Virus record (IMG/VR): IMGVR_UViG_3300049856_000161
Location: 1-26,591 of that record
Reading direction: 5' to 3' (one strand)
Length of the DNA: 26,591 nucleotides
Source: a virus
Below the pieces are notes generated by a model. That model saw only the letters and a program-made list of their open reading frames with translations. It was not told where the DNA came from and searched no databases. Within the stretch, counting starts at the first letter, position 1, and the number at the start of each line of letters is the position of its first letter. Made by a program: the position numbers and the translations under genes. Of this stretch, positions 1 to 8,796 are shown one piece after another.

Positions 1-2677
1 GAAGATCCCGGATGGCCTGCGTCAACGCGACGAAGACTTCGTTTTCCGGGCGTGTAGGTGGGTTTTCTTCGGCATTGCGAAGCTGATCAAGCGGATGCTC
101 GCCAGTGCGATGGCTGACCGGACGTTCATCGACTGGACCCCTGAACGCTGGTTCAGGAGTGGCCGATTCTTCGGCGTCCGCTGACTGGGATTCCTCGGCG
201 CGCACACGATCAAGCTGGCTGGTGCCGGCCTCTGGCTTGGTCAGCTTCGGCGACGGTACGTCCTTCGCGCTGATCGGTCCAATGCCCGGTATCCGCTCAG
301 GAACCGGCGTGCCACCCTCTGGCTCGCCGCGACTGACCTTCAGGCCCAGCGACCCCAGCACATCGGCGTGACCGGGAGCATCGTGTGGATTCCCGGTCGG
401 TCCTTCAACGATGGCGTCAAGCCCGTGCTTTAGCAGATATTCCTGCCCGAACGTGTGACCAGTGATCTTCTTACCGTCCATTGCGCGCTTCACGGCAGCC
501 ATCAGTGACGGCAACTGACTGCGACCATGAGCGGCGATGAAGCGTTCAATGAAAGGCGAGCGGCCCATCATGGCAGTGTGATGATTAGGGCCAACCGCCT
601 GATCACTGAAAATCAGATCATTCACTCCACCAGTCTGCGCCGTGGGATTCTTGTAAGTCACTACGTCAGACTTGCCGAAATGGTCGAGAATTCCTTTCAG
701 GTGGATCTTGAGCGCCGGACCGGCCTTGCCCCTGGTCAAAGCGTCGAAAAACGCAGCATGCGCGTCCTCGTGCAAGGGAGCTGCCAAGGGAGTCGGATCG
801 ACGCCTTCCGCCTGGGCATCAACTTCGGCTTTGGTGCGCGCCTGATGCTCGGCATCCGCCTGGGCGGCAATCTCGTCAGCGGCACTCGGTTCCTCGGCGG
901 CTCGCTGGGCATCACGCGCAGCCTGATCGTGCTCCACGGCGGCCAGATCCGCCTGCGTGCGGCTGTTTTCTTGCATGGCCAGCCGTTGCTGCTCAAGCGA
1001 TGGCTCGGCGCCCGGCTGCCACAGGTGCTGACTGGCGGCATCCTGGTCCCGGCCACGGTTCACCCGTGCCGCTGGCGACTCAGACTGCTGCGCCAGGGAA
1101 ACATCGACTGCTTCCCCATTGTTTCCCTGGGATTCCTCATCGCGCAGGGCGGCCATCCGGTCGAAATGCGGTTGGGCCATCGCCTGGGATGCCCGCGATG
1201 CGTCATCCTGGCGGTTTTTTGCCGTTCCAGCAGTGACATCCATCGTCGCGCCGGCATCGAAGTTCTTGCGCCCCAGATCACCGACCCACTTGGCAATCTC
1301 AGGCTCGCCCCAAGGGACTTCCAGGGGGTTGTCCATCGGCACGGGCGGATCGCGCATCTGCTGGTCGATGGGGTTTGGCCCCTGCTCGCCGTGCTCAGGA
1401 AGCACAAAATCGTAGCCAGGACGCGGAGACTGACCCTGCGGTGCTTCTGGCTCGACATCAGGGTGATCGATGCGACCGAATTGCTCAGCGGCAGTCGATG
1501 GAAGGCGCAGGTTCGCCTGATCGGCCTCGGAAAGACTGCCATACCCTGGCAGGGTCTGATCAGGAGCTATATTTTCCGTTCCCTGCCAGAGCGCATCCAT
1601 CCGATTCAGCTCAGACTTCGGCAACTGGCTTCGCAGATATTTAGGATTCTCGTTTTCGTAGTTCCCCGGTGCATGTTCGGGGATCACTGCGCGGCCAGCC
1701 GCCCAGCCGGCAACCTTCGGGATAGCTCCAAGACCAACGATAGTCGCAGTACCTGCCGGCACAGCATCAAGACCAGCGCGAGACTGTTCCTGAAGGCGCG
1801 CATCCTGACCGGCGACCAATCCCGTCACGGTTGGCTGCGGGATAGTGTAGGCGCCAGCCTCCGCGCCAGAGCGCACGACACCACTCAGCAGGGGTGCGGC
1901 GTTGCGAGAGAGGCTACGCGCAAATAGTTTCCCCGCCTGCGGCGCAGCGCCTGCACCAAGTCCAGATGCCAAACCAACGATGTCGGCCTTCATCCGATCG
2001 CCATCGGTCAATATTCCGTCACCTGTTGCTTCCAGCACCGAACGGCGACCACCGCCACCGGCTATGATCGGTGCAGCAGGAGTCAGGTACCCCACGCTTC
2101 CAGTCGCCATTTCAGCAAGATCAGACATGCCGCCGACATTCGCCGCACGCTTGGCGTCAGTCGCAATATCGTGCATTTTCTGCGCGTTATCGTCACTAAC
2201 AACACCAGCGAAGTTCAACGCAGAGTTTATGTCGGCCACGGTCCCATACGCGCCAGCCTTGGCGCCGAGTTCACCCTTGTGCGCTTCGTCAACGCCACGC
2301 TGCCACAGACCGCGCTGGTCAGCACCAATGGACTGCCCGTGATCAACAGACGGCACCGAGTTGAGCAAGCGATACTGCGCTTCACCATTTTGGCGGGCTT
2401 CCTCGCCGCTCGCGCCACCAGCAGATTCATTATCGGCGTTAGCCTGAAGCTGTGACAGGAACTTCTGATCGGCACCATACTTTCGCGTTGCTGGATCCGA
2501 CAGGTATTTGTTCAGTCGATCGCGATGATAGGTATCACCGGGAGCGCCGGGGACAACGCTGGCGCTCAGTAGATGATCAAACAAACCACCACTGGCAACC
2601 GGCGCTGGCGGTGCTGGCGAAGGATCCGGTTCGGTGGCGGTTCCGCCGCCCGGCAACAAGTGATCGAACAAGCCCAT
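1..2677 (-). CDS. Very large internal virion / ejection-type protein, N-terminal part (runs off window)
   Basis: The minus-strand frame stays open from an ATG at 2677 to base 1, giving at least 892 residues; the C-terminus lies outside the window. The start overlaps the stop of the upstream gene (TAATG), which suggests coupled translation. The peptide GLFDHLL occurs twice, at residues 2-8 and 31-37, separated by a Pro/Ala-rich linker. Residues about 190-300 are rich in Gly, Ala and hydrophobics. Residues about 555-625 are Ala/Gln/Glu-rich and probably helical. A more globular stretch follows from about 635. I recognise no catalytic motif in the visible part. Short-tailed phages commonly encode very large proteins last in the structural operon; these are packaged in the head and ejected with the DNA, and some carry lytic transglycosylase or polyvalent enzymatic domains. 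Position, size and composition fit that class, but the function is inferred. Plus-strand ORFs inside this span are shadows. Confidence 0.85.
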   Translation of the reverse strand, partial: MGLFDHLLPGGGTATEPDPSPAPPAPVASGGLFDHLLSASVVPGAPGDTYHRDRLNKYLSDPATRKYGADQKFLSQLQANADNESAGGASGEEARQNGEAQYRLLNSVPSVDHGQSIGADQRGLWQRGVDEAHKGELGAKAGAYGTVADINSALNFAGVVSDDNAQKMHDIATDAKRAANVGGMSDLAEMATGSVGYLTPAAPIIAGGGGRRSVLEATGDGILTDGDRMKADIVGLASGLGAGAAPQAGKLFARSLSRNAAPLLSGVVRSGAEAGAYTIPQPTVTGLVAGQDARLQEQSRAGLDAVPAGTATIVGLGAIPKVAGWAAGRAVIPEHAPGNYENENPKYLRSQLPKSELNRMDALWQGTENIAPDQTLPGYGSLSEADQANLRLPSTAAEQFGRIDHPDVEPEAPQGQSPRPGYDFVLPEHGEQGPNPIDQQMRDPPVPMDNPLEVPWGEPEIAKWVGDLGRKNFDAGATMDVTAGTAKNRQDDASRASQAMAQPHFDRMAALRDEESQGNNGEAVDVSLAQQSESPAARVNRGRDQDAASQHLWQPGAEPSLEQQRLAMQENSRTQADLAAVEHDQAARDAQRAAEEPSAADEIAAQADAEHQARTKAEVDAQAEGVDPTPLAAPLHEDAHAAFFDALTRGKAGPALKIHLKGILDHFGKSDVVTYKNPTAQTGGVNDLIFSDQAVGPNHHTAMMGRSPFIERFIAAHGRSQLPSLMAAVKRAMDGKKITGHTFGQEYLLKHGLDAIVEGPTGNPHDAPGHADVLGSLGLKVSRGEPEGGTPVPERIPGIGPISAKDVPSPKLTKPEAGTSQLDRVRAEESQSADAEESATPEPAFRGPVDERPVSHRTGEHPLDQLRNAEENPPTRPENEVFVALTQAIRDL

Positions 2678-3660
2678 TATGGGATTGCCTGAAGGATTTT
2701 CAGCGCCTCGGCCTTAGCTTTTTCATCGGTGCCGTTCATCACGGACGTGAATACCGCCCGGTCGTGCTCGGAGAGCTTCTGTAGCTTGAGGTTCGGATCC
2801 TGTGAAGGAACCAAGCCAAGTTTTCCGCCAGTAGGATCAGCGGGCATCCCGGTGTTCCAGCGCCCGTCAGCAGTGTCATTGCCTGGATGTCCGGGCGTGC
2901 CGTAACCAGGAACATTCTGCTTCATCGAAGGAACATAAGGCGGCGCATCCTGAGACTTATTCCAATCAGACGCACTCGGCACATTAGCCATGTACGGATC
3001 GTCAGTCATCCGATTGAATGGCTCCCAGGTCTTTGGGTTGTACCAACTGCGCTCGCTTGGTTCGTGAAATCCGGTACTGGCCTCGCCGGGCGCCAGTTTC
3101 TTGGGCGCTGGACCAGGAACACCCGGACCGCTCATTGGAACAGCCTTGCCGGTGCCCTGATCAAGTTTTTCCAGGTCGCCGTTATCGTTGGTCCGAAACC
3201 ACTCGTCACCCTTCTGGTGCCACCCAGTGCCGCCATGATGCGCAGAGCTCTCCGCGTGCGGCTTCGGCCACATGCGATCAGCGATCCATGAACTGGCGCC
3301 GCGCACGGTCTTCCATCCCTCGGCGGCATTACGCTGGTCAAGCTCGTCCTTGTGCCACTTCGCACGGTCATCAGCTTCGCGACCACGCTCGGCCATCAGC
3401 TCGCCAGCATGCTTCTGCTGCCAGCCAAGCGCATCGCGCTGTGCCTGTTCGGCCGCCATGTCATGGCGATCCCGACGATCGGCCTCGGCGTTGATATGGT
3501 CGCGTTGCCACATCTGTTGTTCACGCTGATCGCGGATCGCAGCGGCTTGAACTGGAGCCTGCCACAGCGCAGCGCCGAGATTCGCCATGCCATTGTCGGT
3601 CGGACTGGCGTCATCGAACGACATGGTAGGCGCGGCAGTGCTGATGCGAACGCGAGGCAT
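2677..3660 (-). CDS. Putative internal virion protein, 327 aa
   Basis: The leftward ORF starts two bases after the stop of the preceding gene (TAACCATG) and its own stop overlaps the start of the very large downstream protein. Residues about 35-110 form a highly charged, Gln/Asp/Arg/Ala-rich stretch likely to be a long helix or coiled coil. The second half is Pro/Gly/Asn/Trp-rich and low in hydrophobics (motifs such as WNPKTWEP-like and PGYGTPGHPG), so it is probably extended or disordered. No signal peptide or membrane segment is seen. I do not recognise a family. Its place in an uninterrupted run of virion genes between the tail fibre and the giant ORF suggests a head-internal or tail-associated protein that could be ejected with DNA. 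That role rests on context only. Confidence 0.8.
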   Translation of the reverse strand: MPRVRISTAAPTMSFDDASPTDNGMANLGAALWQAPVQAAAIRDQREQQMWQRDHINAEADRRDRHDMAAEQAQRDALGWQQKHAGELMAERGREADDRAKWHKDELDQRNAAEGWKTVRGASSWIADRMWPKPHAESSAHHGGTGWHQKGDEWFRTNDNGDLEKLDQGTGKAVPMSGPGVPGPAPKKLAPGEASTGFHEPSERSWYNPKTWEPFNRMTDDPYMANVPSASDWNKSQDAPPYVPSMKQNVPGYGTPGHPGNDTADGRWNTGMPADPTGGKLGLVPSQDPNLKLQKLSEHDRAVFTSVMNGTDEKAKAEALKILQAIP

Positions 3661-3662
3661 GG

Positions 3663-4331
3663 TTAGGTCGCCGTGCGAAGGTCAGTGGATCCTGCATCGG
3701 CAGGAAGACGGCGCCCCGTGTCGCGTGAATACCAATCGTCGTAGGTCTGCGCAGCGGGCTGCCACATCTGATTCTGTGCCCAGCCAGCACCAGCCATGTT
3801 CGCCAACGATCCCAACTGACGCATGCTCTTGCCCTTCTGGCCAGCGCGGCGCATGCGCTCACCCTGGTGTGACTGATCGACACGCGACTGATCGTTCAGC
3901 ATCTGATACTCATTGGAGAGCTGGTCCATCGTCAAGGCGTCATCGCCGCGATTCTGACCAGCCGCCCACAGGCGTCCATTGCTAAGCGAGCGCACCCGGT
4001 TCCGGTCGCCACCGTTCTGCACGCCATTGGCGATCGCCGTGGCAAACACCGGAGAACGGCCAACATTTGCCTTGATGAAGGCGTCACTGGTCGATCCGAT
4101 GTCTTTCGTCCCCTCAACGATCGGACGCATGTTGCGATCGATTCCAGCTTGCATGCCAGCCGCGCCGAACTGCGGAAGGCGCTGGGCCATCAGATCGCGC
4201 ATGGTCTGCTGACGACCAAGCTCACGCATGCGCAGTGCCCCAGCCTCATGCGCCATCGCATCAGCACCAGCTTGCTCGCCCATCCCGTTCAGGACTTGAC
4301 CGCCAGCCATCATCACCAGGGGGAGGACCAT
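3663..4331 (-). CDS. Putative internal virion protein, 222 aa
   Basis: The start codon overlaps the upstream stop (TAATG), with a GGGGAG Shine-Dalgarno-like stretch about ten bases ahead. The N-terminus (MVLPLVMMAGGQVLNGMGEQ) is hydrophobic and Met/Gly-rich, short for a membrane span and more like an amphipathic segment. The remainder is rich in Gln, Arg, Met and Ala, with many small polar residues (for example the region around MRELGRQQTMRDLMAQRLPQ, residues about 35-54), and is probably helical. A hydrophobic Ala/Gly N-terminus on a helical soluble protein is common in podoviral ejection proteins that enter the cell envelope. I do not recognise the family, so the role is inferred from position between two similar unknown virion-type genes. 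Confidence 0.8.
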   Translation of the reverse strand: MVLPLVMMAGGQVLNGMGEQAGADAMAHEAGALRMRELGRQQTMRDLMAQRLPQFGAAGMQAGIDRNMRPIVEGTKDIGSTSDAFIKANVGRSPVFATAIANGVQNGGDRNRVRSLSNGRLWAAGQNRGDDALTMDQLSNEYQMLNDQSRVDQSHQGERMRRAGQKGKSMRQLGSLANMAGAGWAQNQMWQPAAQTYDDWYSRDTGRRLPADAGSTDLRTAT

Positions 4332-5332
4332 TAGGTAATGCTCCCCGGACGGCGACTCCCGCCGCTGCTGCTGACGGTCGGATTGAACGCCTGCAATCCC
4401 TGGTTTCCGTAGGCGCCAGCCTGCGTTCCCGAACGATAAACGTTCGCGGCATCGGTGAACAGGTTGCCGAACGTCTGCGATGGAATGTTATTGGCCGCAG
4501 ACTGAAGACTATCGTTCGACTGGCGAAGGCCGGATTCGATGTCCGCTGCGTTCGCACCGCCGCCGCTGATCAGCGAACGCAGCGACAGGCGCTGACGCTC
4601 TGCCTGATCGCCAAAATCCTTCTTTATCCCAGCGGCTTTACTGAACAGACCTTGGCGAGCGCCCTGATAAGTGCCAAAGATGCCAGACTGGTTGTCTGCA
4701 TCCGGTCCACTGCCAGACAGGCCGGTGTCGGCCATGTTGTAGCGATTGGTTCTCAAGGCTTTCGAGAAATTATCTTGAAGATCGTTTTGCTCGTTGCCAA
4801 GCCACGCATTCGTGGTGTCGCCGAACAACTTATCCATCGTCATCTTGTTGCCTGCGCCGTTGACGCCGACGCCAAAGTTTGAGTCTACCTGCCCAAGCTG
4901 ATCCTGCGTCTGCTGCTCGGCGGCTTTCTCTTGCTGGTCAAGAACAGCCCGATTCTCACGGTTCTTCTGATCGGAGCGCACATCTCCGTACATCGATCCC
5001 ATCCAACCAGCGTTCTGTAGAGCCTCATTCTTCGTCATTCCGCCGCGACGGCTGCGCTCATATATGCCGAATATCGGATTTGCAGTCATGACACTTGAAC
5101 CAAGCAACGCAAAATCTCTTGGGCTACGACTACCCATGATTCCGCCAGCCGGCTTCTTGAAGGTGCCTCCGGCACGTTCAATCTGACCAGTGACGTTGCC
5201 GGCCAAGCGACCGGGGCCTGGGGTCCAAGAATGTTTTTTGATAGACGCAAACCCATCTTTGGCGCCACGGACGCCGCCAACACGGACGCCGCCAACTTTG
5301 GGGGCACTGATTTTATGGCCGCCGACCTTCAT
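4331..5332 (-). CDS. Putative internal virion protein, 333 aa, with basic Gly-rich N-terminus
   Basis: This leftward ORF begins four bases after the preceding stop and ends in a TAATG overlap with the next gene. The first 30 residues are basic and Gly-rich and contain a repeated VGGVR unit encoded by an exact 15-bp tandem duplication. The middle (about 110-175) is Gln/Asp/Asn/Glu-rich and looks helical. The C-terminal third is Ser/Gly/Asn-rich and probably flexible. There is no signal peptide or obvious membrane helix. The basic N-terminus could contact DNA, which would fit a protein packaged in the capsid, but that is inference. I do not recognise a named family. Confidence 0.8.
   Translation of the reverse strand: MKVGGHKISAPKVGGVRVGGVRGAKDGFASIKKHSWTPGPGRLAGNVTGQIERAGGTFKKPAGGIMGSRSPRDFALLGSSVMTANPIFGIYERSRRGGMTKNEALQNAGWMGSMYGDVRSDQKNRENRAVLDQQEKAAEQQTQDQLGQVDSNFGVGVNGAGNKMTMDKLFGDTTNAWLGNEQNDLQDNFSKALRTNRYNMADTGLSGSGPDADNQSGIFGTYQGARQGLFSKAAGIKKDFGDQAERQRLSLRSLISGGGANAADIESGLRQSNDSLQSAANNIPSQTFGNLFTDAANVYRSGTQAGAYGNQGLQAFNPTVSSSGGSRRPGSIT
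5266..5295. repeat. Exact 15-bp tandem duplication
   Basis: CACGGACGCCGCCAA occurs twice head to tail (5266-5280 and 5281-5295). It keeps the frame of the 333-residue minus-strand gene and encodes a doubled VGGVR-type pentapeptide near its N-terminus. It looks like a slippage-type duplication. Confidence 0.9.
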
Positions 5333-5335
5333 GAC

Positions 5336-5644
5336 TTACTGCACCACTGCGCCAGACATCACGCCTGACACTGCCTGATTCATCACGCGAAGGACTGTGA
5401 TGACTGATGGCGGCAGAAACAAGGTAACGGGAGTATTCGCGGCCACCGGAAACTTGGTGGCCAGAGCGCCGGTTGGGCCAGCCGAGTAGGCCCACGCATT
5501 GGTGTTGCTCAGCACGATGGATCGCGGAACGACACCAACGGTGAACGTGATGGTGTCTTCCGCCGTGGTTGTGGCGAAGTTCTGCACCGGCACGGTGTTG
5601 ATCGGGCTGGGATTCAGCGCAGAGAGGTCGACAGCAAGTGGCAT
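5336..5644 (-). CDS. Small beta-rich structural protein, 102 aa
   Basis: The leftward ORF has a GAGAGA purine stretch just before its ATG at 5644 and sits ten bases after the 144-residue gene. The sequence is rich in Thr, Val, Ala, Pro and Ser with alternating hydrophobics (TEDTITFTVGVVPRS-like region in the middle), which suggests an all-beta fold. It has no Cys, no signal peptide and no membrane span. Its position directly downstream of the fibre and two small fibre-linked genes suggests a tail-fibre accessory, capsid decoration or minor tail protein. I recognise no family and assign no function beyond a probable virion component. Confidence 0.75.
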   Translation of the reverse strand: MPLAVDLSALNPSPINTVPVQNFATTTAEDTITFTVGVVPRSIVLSNTNAWAYSAGPTGALATKFPVAANTPVTLFLPPSVITVLRVMNQAVSGVMSGAVVQ

Positions 5645-5654
5645 GGGTTTTCTC

Positions 5655-6089
5655 TCAGGTCAGATCGGTGTAGTTGAGAACGGCACTAATGGTCGCAGGG
5701 GCACCCTGGGCGGTGACGTTACGCAAGAAAAGCGTTGCGGCAGATTGTTGTGAAGTAATCGCCAGGGTGGCGTCCAAGAAAAGATTAGCGGCAGTCAACG
5801 CCGCCAGTGCTTGGGCAGCCACGATCGCATTGCCAGCACCTGCCGCAGCGTCGCGCAGATCAACGGTAGCGAGTGTGAGGCTAGTCGAAGCGTCGAAGAT
5901 CGTCAGCTTATTGATGCGGTACTTCGTCGGAAGACCAACGAAGGAACCAACGTCAGTAGCAGCGCTGTTTGCGCTGATGAGCTTAATCGTCTGCTCTTTG
6001 GTGCGGTTCTGAACGTCAGACGCGGCACCACCTGAGCCGACTGGTGTCGGTCCTGGACCAAATGGAATAATCGGGAGATAGGCGCGCAT
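5655..6089 (-). CDS. Small Ala/Thr-rich structural protein, 144 aa
   Basis: I chose the ATG at 6089 because it overlaps the stop of the upstream 92-residue gene (TAATG). Longer readings of this frame run through that gene and are unlikely. The N-terminus is Pro/Gly-rich (residues about 6-24, IIPFGPGPTPVGSGG-like). It is followed by regular beta-type segments and an Ala-rich helix near residues 90-105, then TLFLRNVTAQ-like strands. No catalytic motif or membrane segment is visible. The gene lies between fibre-linked small genes and the 102-residue beta-rich protein. A minor tail or head-fibre component is the best guess from context. Confidence 0.75.
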   Translation of the reverse strand: MRAYLPIIPFGPGPTPVGSGGAASDVQNRTKEQTIKLISANSAATDVGSFVGLPTKYRINKLTIFDASTSLTLATVDLRDAAAGAGNAIVAAQALAALTAANLFLDATLAITSQQSAATLFLRNVTAQGAPATISAVLNYTDLT

Positions 6090-6367
6090 TACGTCCCTTT
6101 GGGTTTGATGAAGTTCGCCATCGCCGCCGTGCGATCCTTCGCCGGCAAGGCGCGACACAGATCCGCGATCACCTCGTCTTGCAGCGATGATGCCGCAGCG
6201 GCTGGGGAGGCTTCGACGATGGCGACCGGCGCTGGCATCACGAGCGCCGCCTCGCCCTTCGCAATTTCTGCGAGAACAGTGCTGTAGTCCCGATTGCCGG
6301 GATCCTTGGGGATCCAGCGGCCCTCGTCGTCCTGCACGCTGCCGCCGTGGTCTTGATAGGTCTTCAT
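6089..6367 (-). CDS. Small protein downstream of tail fibre, probable tail-assembly/chaperone type, 92 aa
   Basis: I place the start at the ATG at 6367, which overlaps the tail-fibre stop (TGATG); a GTG one codon upstream is possible. The N-terminal half contains GRWIPKDPGNRDYSTVLAEI at residues about 17-36. The IP-x-D-x-GNRDY pattern recurs in short proteins that follow tail-fibre genes in many phages and prophages, where they are usually annotated as tail-assembly or fibre-assembly proteins. The C-terminal half is Ala-rich and helical, with LCRALPAKDRTAAMANF near the end. Pairing with the fibre gene and translational coupling support a fibre-folding or attachment role. This is a family impression, not a confirmed assignment. 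Confidence 0.75.
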   Translation of the reverse strand: MKTYQDHGGSVQDDEGRWIPKDPGNRDYSTVLAEIAKGEAALVMPAPVAIVEASPAAAASSLQDEVIADLCRALPAKDRTAAMANFIKPKGT

Positions 6368-8733
6368 CACAGCTCCGAGTCGAATGTGGCGTGGACGGCC
6401 ATCTGATTGGAGAGAAGATCACCAGCCGCTTGGGGATTCTTGCAAATCGTCCCGTTAACGCCCGTAAAAGCGAAGCTGGGGGTACCAGAATCAGCGCCAA
6501 GACTATTATTGCGATACTTCGCGTTTGCGGCGGACGGATTGTATGAGGTGACGGTCGGGACCACGCGCATGGGCACGTCAAACGCCACTGGAACCGCGTA
6601 GTCTGACACGCCAGCAGTAGTCGCGTAATAACCTATCGCGCCCTCCGTGACTCCGGTGTTTGTCGCTGGTGCGGTCGCATACGGAAAAGTCTTCCTATAG
6701 TACCTCTTGCACAGCATTTCCTCATACGCGTCCGTCCGCCGCTCAAACGGCGTGGCGACTGATGCGGCTTCGACTTGCACGCCGGTAATCAGGAAGGTGT
6801 TGGACGTGCTGTCCATGCCGTTGACTTGGGTGGTTTCAGCGAAGACGGATCCAGAATTGACCCAGACACCATCGTTGCCGGTAGCGGTTTGGTACGTGCT
6901 GCCGGCCATGAGGGTGATGTAAAAACGGCACCCGTCGGTGTTATCGAAGGTGAATCCAGATGTGCCGGTATTGGCCGGCATGTAGACGGTTTTCTTCTCC
7001 CACGTGTTAGACGAATTGACCACAAACGTTCTAGTGCAGGTGTACGTTCCGGCGTTATTGCGGAGAACCGTAGCGTATGTGCCTGTTTTGAAAAACTTCA
7101 CCCAGAACTGAATCGCTACCGGCTGCCCTTCACACTGGCGCCAACGGAAGCCCTCAATGGGTTGTGCGACCAACACAAAGTCGCCCGCACCTACAGCGGC
7201 ATCGGCAGTCGTGACTGCGAGGGAGTAGGATGCCTGGAACTTTACCCCAGACTGCGCGACGGTCGGCACGTCCGTGGATCGGGATACGGTGAAGACTGCT
7301 GCGGATGTGTTTTGCGAATACCAGCGGTCTGCGCCGTATGCACCGGAAACCGCAGCCGCAAAGCTCGTCCCCCGCTGCCAGCGGTCGAACGCCCCGTTGA
7401 TGAGAACGTTGCGCTCTGGGAGGGGGATTGGCGGGCCTGGGCACTTGAAGATTGGCATGTTGTTTATGCCAACCACAATCGCGTTTGTGCTGTTGGGATT
7501 GCCGATCTGCCAAGAGGACATGAACGTGGTTGCGAATGCAAAACCAGCATCAGCAGCAGCGCCAACAACGTTGATGATTGAGCGCTGTGCAATAGTGGAA
7601 CCGTTGGCGAAATCCGCTGGCCGCGTCAATGGCTGGCCGACGCCGTTCCAAATCCAGATTCCGTTCTCTACCGTACCCGTCTGGAACGCCAGGAGGACGC
7701 GCATGCCCGTAGTCAGCCCACTTTGAGAGCCCTGCGTGTCGAACCCAGCGCCGGTCGGAGCCGTGACGCTCATGTTGGCGTAACTGACGGCCAAACACGG
7801 AAGACGTGAAATGGTGGACGCCGGATAGGGGTTCAGGAACGTAAGTGACGTGGTGTCGATTGTGCCAGATGTGTTCAGGATCCAGATTCCAGCATTAGCA
7901 CCACCGCCAGTGACCGGGATCAGTAGCCCAGCACGTGCCACGGATGCCGAGCCAGACGGGAAGTCAGTCGGGCGAGTCATCGCGGAGCCGCTGCCCTGGA
8001 AGATCCAGATGCCATTTTGCGATGGCACCGTCTGCCCAACCAACAACACGCGATCACCAACGGCAACTATGACCGAGCCGTCGATTGTTCCACCAGGGGA
8101 CGCGATGTTGAGATTGGCAGTCGAGCAAAACGCCACCGCCGCAAACGTGGTGGCCTGGGAATAAGAATTGAAGATCGAAGACCACGTCAGCGACGTAGTT
8201 CCAAGCGTGATGGCAGATGCCGCCACCGAGCACAACCACGTCGTGCCACCGTTGGTGTTCAGGACCACGCTGGGGCGAGTGACCGACACCAAGCAATAGC
8301 CCAGCTCCGTGGCGCTGTCCGCGTCCGTGGCGCGCGTCCAGGCGCCGGCTGCCGACACGTAAATGCCGTTGTCCTTGGCCAGGGTCTGGTTTTTCACCAG
8401 CACGCGGCTCGCCGAGGTCAGAACGCCGTCGATCGTCTGTTCGCCGGTCAGCGCGATGTTCGCGGTTGTTGCCGTCGCAACGTCGCCGCCTGACGCCGGA
8501 ACCCACAGGCCAAGCGATGCGTACACTTCGGGATGCAGGTTGCGCAAGCGAACGATCTGATCAATGAGCGTGTCGTCATCGCGAATCACCCGGTCAAGCA
8601 CCGAATTGACCAGACCAAGCTGGTTGACCACGTTTTGCAACTGTGTGTCGAGCTGCGACTGATCGACCTTGCCGGTTGCAGCGGCATCGCCCTGAAAGTT
8701 CCAAGTCTTTGAAAGATCGGGTAGACTGCTCAT
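6367..8733 (-). CDS. Tail fibre protein with three repeated modules and a carbohydrate-binding-like domain, 788 aa
   Basis: The N-terminus (residues 1-70) is polar and helical with hydrophobic heptad-like residues, and is a likely virion-attachment region. Three related modules follow, at about 83-187, 195-300 and 312-425. Each carries the signature RVL(V/L)xxQTxxxxNGI(Y/W), followed by a (W/L/M)TR(A/P)xDF-like element; this repeat is widespread in phage tail fibres. Residues about 441-690 begin NVLINGAFDRWQRGTSF and include ADRWY, a jelly-roll/carbohydrate-binding pattern often found in receptor-binding tail proteins. The last 100 residues are probably a trimerisation or tip region. The ATG at 8733 has only a weak ribosome site. 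The third copy of the 19-bp motif sits 41 bp upstream, so the gene may have its own late transcript. Confidence 0.9.
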   Translation of the reverse strand: MSSLPDLSKTWNFQGDAAATGKVDQSQLDTQLQNVVNQLGLVNSVLDRVIRDDDTLIDQIVRLRNLHPEVYASLGLWVPASGGDVATATTANIALTGEQTIDGVLTSASRVLVKNQTLAKDNGIYVSAAGAWTRATDADSATELGYCLVSVTRPSVVLNTNGGTTWLCSVAASAITLGTTSLTWSSIFNSYSQATTFAAVAFCSTANLNIASPGGTIDGSVIVAVGDRVLLVGQTVPSQNGIWIFQGSGSAMTRPTDFPSGSASVARAGLLIPVTGGGANAGIWILNTSGTIDTTSLTFLNPYPASTISRLPCLAVSYANMSVTAPTGAGFDTQGSQSGLTTGMRVLLAFQTGTVENGIWIWNGVGQPLTRPADFANGSTIAQRSIINVVGAAADAGFAFATTFMSSWQIGNPNSTNAIVVGINNMPIFKCPGPPIPLPERNVLINGAFDRWQRGTSFAAAVSGAYGADRWYSQNTSAAVFTVSRSTDVPTVAQSGVKFQASYSLAVTTADAAVGAGDFVLVAQPIEGFRWRQCEGQPVAIQFWVKFFKTGTYATVLRNNAGTYTCTRTFVVNSSNTWEKKTVYMPANTGTSGFTFDNTDGCRFYITLMAGSTYQTATGNDGVWVNSGSVFAETTQVNGMDSTSNTFLITGVQVEAASVATPFERRTDAYEEMLCKRYYRKTFPYATAPATNTGVTEGAIGYYATTAGVSDYAVPVAFDVPMRVVPTVTSYNPSAANAKYRNNSLGADSGTPSFAFTGVNGTICKNPQAAGDLLSNQMAVHATFDSEL

Positions 8734-8774
8734 GGTTCGCCGGCACTCACGGTAAGGATTCGCCGAATATGCGG

Positions 8775-8793
8775 CAAATCAGCACAGGGTTAC
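8775..8793 (-). promoter_or_regulatory. 19-bp late-gene motif, copy C (upstream of tail fibre)
   Basis: On the minus strand this reads GTAACCCTGTGCTGATTTG. It matches copies at 15652-15670 and 20895-20913 at 16 or more of 19 positions. It lies in the 63-bp gap between the nozzle gene stop (8797) and the fibre start (8733). The orientation is inferred from the downstream leftward gene. It could be a promoter for a phage RNA polymerase or another cis signal. Confidence 0.65.
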
Positions 8794-8796
8794 AGA

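Noticed and set aside
527-1927. Long plus-strand ORF (466 codons) opposite the giant minus-strand gene
   Set aside because: It lies wholly antisense to a longer open frame that is coupled to its upstream neighbour. Its product is Arg/Leu-rich with no motif, and it would oppose the operon.
5655-6581. 308-codon reading of the 144-residue gene frame
   Set aside because: The upstream half runs out of frame through the 92-residue gene and the end of the fibre gene. The ATG at 6089 in the TAATG overlap is far more likely.
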